A stretch of 64,000 bases of DNA from Streptomyces sp. Root431 (GTDB lineage: Bacteria > Actinomycetota > Actinomycetes > Streptomycetales > Streptomycetaceae): positions 735,866-799,865 of the forward strand of contig NZ_LMEI01000013.1 of the NCBI RefSeq assembly GCF_001426585.1, read 5' to 3'. This document shows, in pieces, positions 33,666 through 40,899 of the stretch. The translations under genes and the position numbers were made by a program. Under the pieces are notes generated by a model. It did no database searches. It was not told the origin of the DNA and was given only the letters and a program-made list of their open reading frames with translations. Position 1 is the stretch's first letter; every line of letters starts with the position of its first letter.

Positions 33666-34580
33666 TCAGAACGTCGCGCGGGCCAGATCCTCGTCCGTGA
33701 GGCCGAGCGTGGCGAGCCGCTCCGGGTCCGCCAGGATCTGGAGCCCGACGATCCGGTCCTCGGCGATCGTGAACGCCATGAGGACGGTCGGGCGGCCGTC
33801 GACGACCGCGACGAACGCGGGCGAGCCGTTGACCACGACCGGCAGCGCCGCCTGGCGGAACTTCGCGTACATGAGCGCCTGCGAGATGACGGCCTCGGCG
33901 CCCCGCACCACCTTGGAGGCGGCCGCGAGGACCTTGCCGCCGTCCGCCCGCAGCACCACGTCGGGGTCGAGGACGGCGAGCAGCCCCTCGAAGTCGCCGC
34001 CGTTCGCGGCGGCGAGGAAGGCGTCGGCGATCTCCCGCTGGCGGCGCGCGTCCGGCCCCGCGGCGGGCGAGGCGTCCTGCACCCGGCGGCGGGCCCGGCT
34101 GGCGAGCTGGCGGGTCGCGGCCGGCGTGCGGTCCACGATCCGCGCGATCTCGTCGAAGGAGACGGCGAACATGTCGTGCAGGACGAACGCGAGCCGCTCG
34201 GCCGGCGACAGCGTCTCCAGGACGACGAGGAGCGCGAGGCCGACGGACTCTGTGAGCTCCGCCGTGTGCTCGGGGTCGGTGGCGTCGTGGACGCGGACGA
34301 CGGGGTCGGGGACGTAGTACTCCAGCGGGTCCTCGCGGCGCGAGCCGCGGGAGCGCAGCATGTCGAGGCAGACGCGGCCGACGACCGTGGTCAGCCAGCC
34401 GCTGAGGTTCTCCACCGCGCTGACGTCGGAGCGGCTGAGCTTGAACCAGGCCTCCTGGACGGCGTCCTCCGCCTCGCTCAGCGAGCCGAGCATCCGGTAG
34501 GCCACGGCCCGCAGGTGCCCCCGGTCGGCCTCGAACCGCCGGGCCAGTGCTTCCTTGCCGTGGTCCAGTTCGGCGTTCAC
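33666..34580 (-). CDS. ECF41-type RNA polymerase sigma factor with SnoaL-like C-terminal domain
   Basis: A 304-residue protein. Region 2 (LRAVAYRMLGSLSEAEDAVQEAW) and region 4 (LSPAERLAFVLHDMFAVSFDEIARI) are clear, and a NTF2/SnoaL-like domain fills residues about 190-304, the hallmark of ECF41/SigJ. The linker has YYVPDPVV, close to the ECF41 WLPEP motif, and the tail has a degenerate DGGGK-like RADGGKV. No separate anti-sigma gene is needed in this group; the fused domain regulates activity. The frame is open further, but the GTG at 34580 has GGGGGAG at 8 bases. A matching ECF41 promoter lies just upstream. Confidence 0.9.
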   Translation of the reverse strand: MNAELDHGKEALARRFEADRGHLRAVAYRMLGSLSEAEDAVQEAWFKLSRSDVSAVENLSGWLTTVVGRVCLDMLRSRGSRREDPLEYYVPDPVVRVHDATDPEHTAELTESVGLALLVVLETLSPAERLAFVLHDMFAVSFDEIARIVDRTPAATRQLASRARRRVQDASPAAGPDARRQREIADAFLAAANGGDFEGLLAVLDPDVVLRADGGKVLAAASKVVRGAEAVISQALMYAKFRQAALPVVVNGSPAFVAVVDGRPTVLMAFTIAEDRIVGLQILADPERLATLGLTDEDLARATF

Positions 34581-34618
34581 TCGTCCATCTCCCCCTTCGC
34601 GTCCCGTCATGCCGTCAT

Positions 34619-34645
34619 GACGGATGGAACCCTGCGGATGTGACA
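34619..34645 (-). promoter_or_regulatory. ECF41 autoregulatory promoter
   Basis: On the minus strand TGTCACA (34639-34645) and CGTC (34619-34622) are exactly 16 bases apart, which is the published ECF41 target pattern as I recall it. Transcription would begin about 30 bases before the sigma-factor GTG. The overlapping palindrome CCGTCATGACGG (34612-34623) may add an operator. Confidence 0.75.
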
Positions 34646-34767
34646 CGAGCCCGGGCCGCCCAGAGCCTTCCACCGGCCGGAACCGTCTCGTTGCGTGAGA
34701 TCCCCTGCGCCCGGTAGCGAACGCCAGGGATTCCCCGGCCGAGGCCCCCGACCGCCGTGAATCGCCA

Positions 34768-34797
34768 CTTCAGCGCGGTGATCTTCGTCCGTAGATT
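34768..34797 (+). promoter_or_regulatory. Probable promoter of the rhodanese gene
   Basis: TTCAGC (34769-34774) and TAGATT (34792-34797) are 17 bases apart. The start would be about 34804, next to the ATG at 34805, which has no SD; this suggests a leaderless mRNA. Confidence 0.45.
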
Positions 34798-34804
34798 GAT
34801 CACC

Positions 34805-35299
34805 ATGACGACGACAACGACGCAGGTCAACCCCGTACTCCGCACCCCGCCGGCCTCTCCCGCCGCCGCTGCCGCGTACTTCTCCGCCGGCCTCGCCTTC
34901 CACGCCGACGTCTCCGACGTCGCCTCCACCCTGGCCGCCGCGACCGCCGAGGGCACGGACCCGGGCTTCGTCGTGATCGACTCGCGCTCCACCGCCTCCT
35001 GGGACCAGGGGCACGTCCCCGGCGCGATCCACCTGCCGACCGCGCTCATCCCCGAGCAGGCCGAGCAGCTGCTCGACAAGTCCGTGCCGGTCGTCACGTA
35101 CTGCTGGGGCCCCGGCTGCAACGGCGCCACGCGCGCCGCGCTGGCCCTCGCGCAGCTGGGCTTCCAGGTGAAGGAGATGCTCGGCGGGTTCGAGTACTGG
35201 GTGCGCGAGGGCTTTGCGTACGAGACGTGGGAAGGGCCCGCGGAGAAGGCCGCGGACCCGCTCACGGCGCCGGTGGACTCCGACGACTGCGGCTGCTGA
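34805..35299 (+). CDS. Rhodanese-like sulfurtransferase
   Basis: A 164-residue single-domain protein. The rhodanese fold shows FVVIDSRSTASWDQGHVPGAIHLP and an active-site loop with cysteine in TYCWGPGCNGATRAALAL. The loop length and the extra cysteine differ from classic CRxGxR, so the acceptor may differ. It transfers or carries sulfane sulfur. The C-terminus ends in DDCGC, a further cysteine pair. No SD precedes the ATG and a -10 box sits just upstream, so it is probably leaderless. It is divergent from the ECF41 gene. Confidence 0.85.
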   Translation: MTTTTTQVNPVLRTPPASPAAAAAYFSAGLAFHADVSDVASTLAAATAEGTDPGFVVIDSRSTASWDQGHVPGAIHLPTALIPEQAEQLLDKSVPVVTYCWGPGCNGATRAALALAQLGFQVKEMLGGFEYWVREGFAYETWEGPAEKAADPLTAPVDSDDCGC

Positions 35300-35350
35300 G
35301 AAACCGATTTCGTCTTTGCCCCGGTCATGACGTAGAGTCGTGTTTACCGA

Positions 35351-35424
35351 CGCGGGGTGGAGCAGCTCGGTAGCTCGCTGGGCTCATAACCCAGAGGTCG
35401 CAGGTTCAAATCCTGTCCCCGCTA
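35351..35424 (+). tRNA. Initiator tRNA-Met (CAT)
   Basis: 74 bases. The first acceptor pair is mismatched (C1 opposite T) and three G-C pairs (GGG/CCC) end the anticodon stem (CTGGGCTCATAACCCAG), both initiator features. T-arm GCAGGTTCAAATCCTGT. A TAGAGT -10 box lies 13 bases upstream at 35333-35338. Confidence 0.93.
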
Positions 35425-35436
35425 CTCAGTAGCAAA

Positions 35437-35470
35437 CGAAGGCCCGGATCCTTATGGATCCGGGCCTTCG
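35437..35470 (+). terminator. Terminator of initiator tRNA-Met
   Basis: A 15-bp perfect stem, CGAAGGCCCGGATCC with GGATCCGGGCCTTCG and a TTAT loop, 12 bases after the tRNA. Confidence 0.88.
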
Positions 35471-35492
35471 TCGTTCCCCCGCACTCGTCGGT

Positions 35493-35523
35493 TTGACCTT
35501 GACGCAACGTCAAGATTTAGCGT
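35493..35523 (+). promoter_or_regulatory. MerR-type promoter with operator in a 19-bp spacer
   Basis: TTGACC (35493-35498) and TAGCGT (35518-35523) are 19 bases apart, the long spacing used by MerR activators. The operator CTTGACG-CAA-CGTCAAG (35498-35514) lies inside the spacer. Transcription would start at or beside the ATG at 35531, giving a leaderless mRNA of the regulator itself. Confidence 0.8.
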
Positions 35524-35530
35524 TGTCGGC

Positions 35531-36271
35531 ATGGAGTGGTCGATCCAAGAGATCGCCAAGAAGGCCGGCACCACCAGCCGCACCCTCCGCCACTACGGCG
35601 AGCGGGGACTGCTGGAGCCGAGCCGGATCGGCGCGAACGGTTACCGGTACTACGACCAGGCGGCGCTCGTGCGTCTGCAGCGCATCCTGCTGCTGCGCGA
35701 GCTGGGGCTCTCGCTGCCCGCGATCGCCGAGGTCCTGAAGGGGCAGAGCGACCCGTCCGCCGCGCTCCGCACGCACCTGCTCCTCCTGGAGCAGGAGCGG
35801 GAGCGCATCGGCCGGCAGATCGAGGCCGTCCGCACCACTCTCCACAAGACCGAGAAGGGAGAAGAGCTCATGGCAGAGGAAGTCTTCGACGGCTTCGACC
35901 ACACGCGGTACGAGGAGGAGGTGACCGAGCGCTGGGGCCGCGCGGCGTACGAGAAGGGCGACCGCTGGTGGCGCTCGCTCGACGACGGGCAGAAGAAGGC
36001 GTTCCTGGACGAGCAGGCCGGCATCGCCCGCGACTTCGGGCAGGCGGTACGGGACGGCCTGGCCGCCGACAGCGACGAGGTGCAGGCGATCACGCGGCGC
36101 CAGATCGCCTGGCTGTCGGCCACCTCGACCCTGACCAAGGAGTACGTGATCGGCCTCGGCCGCATGTACGTCGACGACCCGCGCTTCACGGTGAACTACG
36201 ACAAGCACGGCGAGGGCACCGCGGTCCTCGTCCGGGACGCGATGGCGGTCTACGCGGAGCGGAACCTGTAG
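35531..36271 (+). CDS. TipA-like MerR-family regulator with TipAS domain
   Basis: A 246-residue protein. An N-terminal MerR winged helix (IQEIAKKAGTTSRTLRHYGER, GYRYYDQAALVRLQRILLLR) and dimerisation coiled coil (about residues 75-115) are followed by a TipAS-like antibiotic-binding helical domain (FDHTRYEEEVTERWG, WWRSLDDGQKKAFLDEQ). TipA in S. lividans binds thiopeptides and activates its own promoter. An internal ATG near residue 115 could give a short TipAS-like form, as in tipA. The start follows a self-type promoter and looks leaderless. Confidence 0.88.
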   Translation: MEWSIQEIAKKAGTTSRTLRHYGERGLLEPSRIGANGYRYYDQAALVRLQRILLLRELGLSLPAIAEVLKGQSDPSAALRTHLLLLEQERERIGRQIEAVRTTLHKTEKGEELMAEEVFDGFDHTRYEEEVTERWGRAAYEKGDRWWRSLDDGQKKAFLDEQAGIARDFGQAVRDGLAADSDEVQAITRRQIAWLSATSTLTKEYVIGLGRMYVDDPRFTVNYDKHGEGTAVLVRDAMAVYAERNL

Positions 36272-36293
36272 TCACGACCGCCCCGGCGTGCAC

Positions 36294-36327
36294 CGGAAGT
36301 ACCGGAAGCACACGGAAGTACCGGAAG
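36294..36327 (+). repeat. 15-bp direct repeat after the MerR gene
   Basis: CGGAAGTACCGGAAG occurs at 36294-36308 and 36313-36327. Its core CGGAAG appears four times with about 9-10-base rhythm. Confidence 0.75.
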
Positions 36328-36347
36328 TAAGCGGTGGCCAAAAACCG

Positions 36348-36367
36348 CGCCCGTCGCTTTGCGGGCG
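36348..36367 (+). terminator. Hairpin after the MerR gene
   Basis: CGCCCG pairs with CGGGCG around an 8-base loop. Short but correctly placed. Confidence 0.4.
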
Positions 36368-36398
36368 AGCGGAACCCCACCGTAGTCTCACGCGCACC

Positions 36399-36776
36399 AT
36401 GAGTGACGAAGGCGTGAGTGACGTGCGACGGCGGGCGCCCGCCGTCCTCGTCCTGTTCGCGCTCCTCGCCCTCGTGATGAGCGTCTGCCACGGAGCGCAC
36501 GGGCACGTCCTGCCCGCCTCCGGCACCGCGACCGTCTCCGCCCCCGCCCTGCCGCACGGCTGCGACCGGCCCGGGGAGGCCTGGTCCTTCGACGCCCACC
36601 TGCCCGCGCAGACCGCCGCCCCGCAGGTCGCCGCGCCGGAGGCCGGGACCGTCACCCCGTCCTCGTACGAGGCGGACCACCGCACCGACCCCCGCGCGCG
36701 CTGCGTCCGGGGCCGGGCGGGACCCGGCCCCGAGCCGGGCCTGCTGCTGATCGCCCTCGGAGTGGACCGGAACTGA
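36399..36776 (+). CDS. Small membrane or exported protein upstream of the cysteine-synthase-like gene
   Basis: A 125-residue protein. Residues 10-30 form one hydrophobic segment, followed directly by SVCHGAHGHVLP with two histidines and a cysteine near the membrane, then a Pro/Ala-rich outside part with two more cysteines (HGCDRPG, ARCVRG). No family is recognised. The frame is open from 36288, but the ATG at 36399 is the first before the hydrophobic part; a TAGTCT box at 36383-36388 would make it leaderless or nearly so. The PLP-enzyme gene begins 72 bases later. The Cys/His pattern might bind a metal, which is speculation. Confidence 0.55.
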   Translation: MSDEGVSDVRRRAPAVLVLFALLALVMSVCHGAHGHVLPASGTATVSAPALPHGCDRPGEAWSFDAHLPAQTAAPQVAAPEAGTVTPSSYEADHRTDPRARCVRGRAGPGPEPGLLLIALGVDRN

Positions 36777-36848
36777 GCCGGGTCCCCGGCGTGCCCCGCG
36801 CACGCGTGACCAGGCTCCTTCCGGCGTACCACCTCAAGGACGTACCCC

Positions 36849-37889
36849 ATGAACAGTCTCCTGTTCGGCAACACCCTGCCCATCGCCGTCCAGACCGTCG
36901 GCAACACCCCCGTCCTCTGGACGGACGACGGCTACTGGGCCAAGCTCGAAGGCTTCAACTTCGGCGGCATCAAGGACCGCGCCGCCCTCTACATGGTCGA
37001 GCAGGCCCGCCGCCGCGGTGAGCTGCGGCCCGGCGCGCCGATCGTCGAGTCGACCTCCGGGACGCTCGGCCTCGGACTCGCCCTCGCGGGGGTGCTCCAC
37101 GGCCACCCCGTGCACGTCGTCACCGACCCCGGCCTCGAACCGATCGTCGAGCGGATGCTCGTCGCCCACGGCGCGCAGGTCCACGTCGCCGCCGAGCCCA
37201 GCCCGCGGGGCGGCTGGCAGCAGGCCCGGATGGACCTGGTCGCCGAGCTGCTCGTGCGCCTCGACGGGGCCTGGTGGCCCAACCAGTACGGGAACCCCGA
37301 CAACTGCGACGCCTACGGCGGGCTCGCCGCCGAGCTGTCGGAGCAGCTGGACCGGATCGACGTGCTCGTGTGCGCGGTCGGCACCGGGGGCCACTCGGCC
37401 GGCATCTCCCGCGCGCTGCGCGCCGGCGGCAGCCCCGCCCTGGAGCTGGTCGGCGTGGACTCGGTCGACTCCACCGTTTTCGGGCTTCCCGCCGGGAACC
37501 GGCTGATGCGCGGCCTCGGCTCCTCCATCCATCCGGCCAACGTGGACCACGGGGCGTTCGACGAGGTCCACTGGGTGGCGCCCGCCGAGGCGGTACGGGC
37601 GGCCCGCCGGCTGGCCTCGCGTCAGTTCGCCACCGGCGGCTGGAGCGTGGGCGCGGTCGCGCTCGTCGCCGGGTGGCTGGCCCGCACCCGGCCGCGCGGG
37701 ACGCGGATCGCGGCCGTCTTCCCCGACGGGCCGCAGCGGTACTTCGACACCGTCTTCAACGACGAGTTCTGCGCGGCGCACGGGCTCCTCGACGGGCCGG
37801 TACGGGAGGACCCGGTCGCGTACGAGGCGGGCGCGCGCGTCGACGGCTGGACCCGCAAGGTCCTGGACCGGTCGGGGGCCGTGCGTTGA
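36849..37889 (+). CDS. PLP-dependent cysteine synthase-like enzyme
   Basis: A 346-residue fold-type II PLP enzyme. The Schiff-base lysine is in FGGIKDRAALYMVEQ, the phosphate/substrate loop is ESTSGTLGLGLAL and the glycine loop is AVGTGGHSAGISRAL. It resembles CysK/CysM and the SbnA branch, which uses O-phospho- or O-acetylserine for beta-replacement; the true nucleophile cannot be told. The ATG has an AAGGACG-type SD. Its stop overlaps the TTG start of the MFS exporter gene by 4 bases (TTGA), so enzyme and exporter are coupled. This looks like a small synthesis-and-export unit. Confidence 0.85.
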   Translation: MNSLLFGNTLPIAVQTVGNTPVLWTDDGYWAKLEGFNFGGIKDRAALYMVEQARRRGELRPGAPIVESTSGTLGLGLALAGVLHGHPVHVVTDPGLEPIVERMLVAHGAQVHVAAEPSPRGGWQQARMDLVAELLVRLDGAWWPNQYGNPDNCDAYGGLAAELSEQLDRIDVLVCAVGTGGHSAGISRALRAGGSPALELVGVDSVDSTVFGLPAGNRLMRGLGSSIHPANVDHGAFDEVHWVAPAEAVRAARRLASRQFATGGWSVGAVALVAGWLARTRPRGTRIAAVFPDGPQRYFDTVFNDEFCAAHGLLDGPVREDPVAYEAGARVDGWTRKVLDRSGAVR

Positions 37890-39106
37890 CCACGACCACC
37901 ACGCCCGCGCCTCCCCAGGGGGGCATCTGGAAGCAGAGCCGTACCTTCGATCCGGCCGTGCGGCTGCTCTTCCTCAACCAGCTCACCATCAACCTCGGCT
38001 TCTACATGCTCATGCCGTTCCTGGCCGCGCACCTCGCGGACGGGCTCGGCATGGCGGCCTGGGCGGTCGGGCTCGTCCTCGGTGCCCGGAACCTCTCCCA
38101 GCAGGGCATGTTCCTGGTCGGCGGGGCGCTCGCCGACCGGCTCGGCTTCAAGCCGCTCATCGTGGCCGGCTGCGCGCTGCGGACGGTCGGCTTCGGGGCG
38201 CTCGCCTTCGCGCAGTCGCTGCCGATGCTGATCGCCGCCTCCCTCGCGACCGGGCTCGCGGGCGCGCTGTTCAACCCGGCGGTCCGGGCCTGCCTCGCGG
38301 CGGAGGCCGGGGAGGAGCGGCGCGTCCAGGCCTTCGCGCTGTTCAACGCGTACTACCAGGCGGGCATCCTGCTCGGACCGCTCGTCGGGGTGGCGCTCAC
38401 CGGGGTGTCGTTCCGGCTGACGTGCACGGTGGCGGCGGTCCTGTTCGCCGGCCTGACGCTCGTACAGCTCCGGCATCTGCCCGTGCGGGGCGTTTCCGGG
38501 GACCGGGGGGAGCGGGGGCAGTTCCGCACGGTCCTCTCCCACCGGACGTTCTGGCTCTTCTCGCTCGCGATGACCGGCTCGTACGTGCTGTCCTTCCAGG
38601 TCTATCTGGCGCTGCCGCTCGCGGCGGAGGGCACGGGGCTCACGACGGCGCTGTTCGTCGTCTCGGCGCTGGTCGCGCTTGCCGGGCAGCTGCGGATCAC
38701 GGCCTGGTGCCGGCGCCGCCTCGACCGCGAGCGGTGTCTGGTCCTCGGGCTCGCGCTGATGGGCGGGGCCTTCCTGATCCCGGCGGCCCTGGGCCGGGGC
38801 GTGGCCGGGCTGCTGCTGTGCGCGGCGGTCCTGGCCGTCGCGAACGCCGTGCTCTACCCGTACGAGATGGACACCGTCGTCGCCCTCTCCCGGGGGCGCT
38901 GGGTGGCCACCCACTACGGGCTCTACAACACGGTCTGCGGGATCGGGATCACCCTTGGGAACCTGGGGACGGGCGCGCTGCTCGACGTCACCGGGTGGTC
39001 GGTGGTGCCGTGGCTTGCCCTGTGCGCGGTGGGCCTGGTGTGCGCGGCGGCGGTCGCCCTCCTCGCCCGCGGCGGACGCCTCGCGGCGCCGCCGGACGCC
39101 GCTTAA
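37886..39106 (+). CDS. MFS efflux transporter
   Basis: A 406-residue membrane protein with about 12 hydrophobic helices. It has the MFS pattern GALADRLGFKPLI between helices 2 and 3 (motif A) and a long central loop (PVRGVSGDRGERGQF). The family exports drugs or amino-acid derivatives. The start TTG at 37886 overlaps the stop of the PLP gene (TTGA); the reading frame is open upstream, but the overlap and the MTTTTTPAPP N-terminus support this choice. The product of the upstream enzyme, or a related amino acid, is the natural candidate substrate. Confidence 0.85.
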   Translation: MTTTTTPAPPQGGIWKQSRTFDPAVRLLFLNQLTINLGFYMLMPFLAAHLADGLGMAAWAVGLVLGARNLSQQGMFLVGGALADRLGFKPLIVAGCALRTVGFGALAFAQSLPMLIAASLATGLAGALFNPAVRACLAAEAGEERRVQAFALFNAYYQAGILLGPLVGVALTGVSFRLTCTVAAVLFAGLTLVQLRHLPVRGVSGDRGERGQFRTVLSHRTFWLFSLAMTGSYVLSFQVYLALPLAAEGTGLTTALFVVSALVALAGQLRITAWCRRRLDRERCLVLGLALMGGAFLIPAALGRGVAGLLLCAAVLAVANAVLYPYEMDTVVALSRGRWVATHYGLYNTVCGIGITLGNLGTGALLDVTGWSVVPWLALCAVGLVCAAAVALLARGGRLAAPPDAA

Positions 39107-39271
39107 GGGCCATCCGAGTCCGGGCCGGGGCCTGTCCGCGGCCTCCCGGGGCCTTCCGGGGGCGTACGCCAGTCGGCCCCGTGGAGGTCGCCGCCGGGTG
39201 CGGGGGCGGCCACGCTGGGAGGGCGCGGTACGGAACACCGTGGCCGGTACGGACCGGGCAGGAGAGCACAG

Positions 39272-40540
39272 GTGGGGCAGCCCCCAGGAGCAGCGCGCGG
39301 CGGGCGGCGGGGCCGTGAGGGCCGTCGCCCGTACGGCGGGGCCCGGCGCTTCCTCCGTGCGCTGCCCCCGCTGATCATCGTGGGCGGTGTCGTCTACGAC
39401 CTGGCGACGCCGCCCGCGTACACGGCGGCCCCGCTCTTCTCCGCGGCCCCGCTGATCGCGGCGCCCTTCTTCTCGATGCTCACGACCCTGCTCACCGGGA
39501 TCGCCGCCGTCCTCGCCTCCGTCGGGCTGCACGTCTACAACGGCACGGTGTCGGGGATCCCGGCCCTCACCGAGACCCTCACCGTCGTCACCGTCTCCGT
39601 GCTCGCTCTCCTCATCAACCGCGTCGTGCGGCGCAGCGGCGAGCGGCTGGCCTCCGCGCGGGTCATCGCGGAGACCGCGCAGAAGGCGGTGCTTCCGACG
39701 CCCGCCGAGCGGATCGGCGGGCTGCAGTGCGCGGCCCGCTACGAGGCGGCGCAGGCGGACGCGTTCATCGGCGGCGACCTGTTCGCCGTGCAGGAGACCC
39801 CGCACGGGGTGCGGCTCGTCGTCGGGGACGTCCGGGGCAAGGGGATGGACGCGGTCGAGGCCGTCGCCGTGGTGATCGGGGCGTTCCGGGAGGCGGCCGA
39901 GCAGGAGCGGAGCCTGGAGGAGGTGGCGCAGCGGCTGGAGCGGGCGCTGGCCCGGGAGGGGACCCGCAGGCACGGGCTCGACGCCTTCGAGGGGTTCACG
40001 ACGGCCGTCCTGGCGGAGATCCCGCGCCCGGGCGCGGGAAGCGACGGGGGCGAGGGCGGCGACGGAGGCGAGGGAAGCGACGGGGGCGAGGGAAGCGAGG
40101 GGGGCGGCGGGATCGTACGGCTCGTCAACCGCGGTCATCCGCCCCCGCTGTTGCTGTACGTGGACGGGAAGCTGGACGTGCTGGATCCGGCGGAGCCGGC
40201 GCTGCCGCTCGGCATGGGCGAGCTGGCGGTGTGGCCGGACCGGGCCGAGGAGCGGCCGTACCCGCCGGGCGCGACGCTGCTCTTCTACACGGACGGCCTC
40301 TCGGAGGCGCGGGACGCGGCGGGAGCCTTCTACGATCCGGCGGCCCGTCTCGCCGGGCGGATCTTCCCGGGGCCCGAGGAGCTGCTCGACGCGCTCGTGG
40401 ACGACGTACGGCTCCACACGGGCGGCGGGTCGACGGACGACATGGCGCTGCTCGCGCTGAGCAGGCCGGCGGCGGGGCAGCAGGAGAGGCGCCGGACGAT
40501 GCCGGTGGTGCCGCCGGGCGAGCGCGGTCACCAGGCGTAG
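39272..40540 (+). CDS. Membrane-bound SpoIIE-type PP2C phosphatase
   Basis: A 422-residue protein. After a basic N-terminus come three transmembrane helices (about residues 28-115), then the PP2C/SpoIIE domain with its acidic metal ligands: IGGDLFAV, VGDVRGKGM, YTDGLSEAR and GSTDDMALL. It is therefore a likely active Ser/Thr phosphatase facing the cytosol, probably acting on an anti-sigma-factor antagonist. A Gly/Glu/Asp-rich insertion (about residues 255-275, from short DNA repeats) interrupts the domain. The GTG at 39272 has AGGAG about 8 bases away. No antagonist gene is next to it. Confidence 0.88.
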   Translation: MGQPPGAARGGRRGREGRRPYGGARRFLRALPPLIIVGGVVYDLATPPAYTAAPLFSAAPLIAAPFFSMLTTLLTGIAAVLASVGLHVYNGTVSGIPALTETLTVVTVSVLALLINRVVRRSGERLASARVIAETAQKAVLPTPAERIGGLQCAARYEAAQADAFIGGDLFAVQETPHGVRLVVGDVRGKGMDAVEAVAVVIGAFREAAEQERSLEEVAQRLERALAREGTRRHGLDAFEGFTTAVLAEIPRPGAGSDGGEGGDGGEGSDGGEGSEGGGGIVRLVNRGHPPPLLLYVDGKLDVLDPAEPALPLGMGELAVWPDRAEERPYPPGATLLFYTDGLSEARDAAGAFYDPAARLAGRIFPGPEELLDALVDDVRLHTGGGSTDDMALLALSRPAAGQQERRRTMPVVPPGERGHQA

Positions 40541-40749
40541 TCGAGGAGTGTCACTGCGATAACAATTGACATAACGTCAGATCGCGAGAGTTTGACCGTG
40601 CCTTGCTGAAGGGGGGTCAACTCGGGCGATTCTCGACCAATTCAATGAACGATCACCGGGAACAGCTTGGAATAGGACCCCCCTGTCTATTAACGTTCGA
40701 TAACGCAGCGCGGTCGTCCCAGCCGTCGCAAGAGGCGGCACCGTGCGCA
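40541..40749 (+). other. Gap before the riboswitch
   Basis: It contains TTGACA at 40566-40571, a 9-bp complementary pair AGGGGGGTC (40610-40618) and GACCCCCCT (40676-40684) that may terminate the upstream gene or fold the region, and possible -10 boxes (GATAAC at 40699-40704) for the riboswitch transcript. No gene. Confidence 0.45.
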
Positions 40750-40876
40750 CGCGCCGAATCCTGAAAAGGAACCGGGGAACCACTACTTGGGGTGAATCGG
40801 GCCTTTCGCACCCGTGCGACCGTGCCCGTAGGAGACCTTCCTGCTCCGAACCCGTCAGCTAACCCGGTAGGCGAGA
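40750..40876 (+). ncRNA. ydaO-type c-di-AMP riboswitch
   Basis: The conserved core is present in order: GAATCCTGAA (40756-40765) with AGGAACCGGGGAACC next to it, GGGGTGAAT (40789-40797) and CTCCGAACCCGTCAGCTAAC (40844-40863), followed by CCGGTAGGCG. The closing stem is CGCC (40752-40755) with GGCG (40870-40873). This is the ydaO/yuaA element that binds c-di-AMP and usually turns expression off. In Streptomyces it precedes cell-wall hydrolase genes such as rpfA. Here the SD AAAGGAG at 40884-40890 lies only about 10 bases after the aptamer, and I see no clear terminator. Confidence 0.92.
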
Positions 40877-40899
40877 AGGAAGGAAAGGAGCGCGCCCCC

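Noticed and set aside
40792..40899. 36-codon N-terminal extension of the riboswitch-controlled M23 protein
   Set aside because: Its GTG is part of the conserved riboswitch core, and a proper SD precedes the later GTG at 40900.
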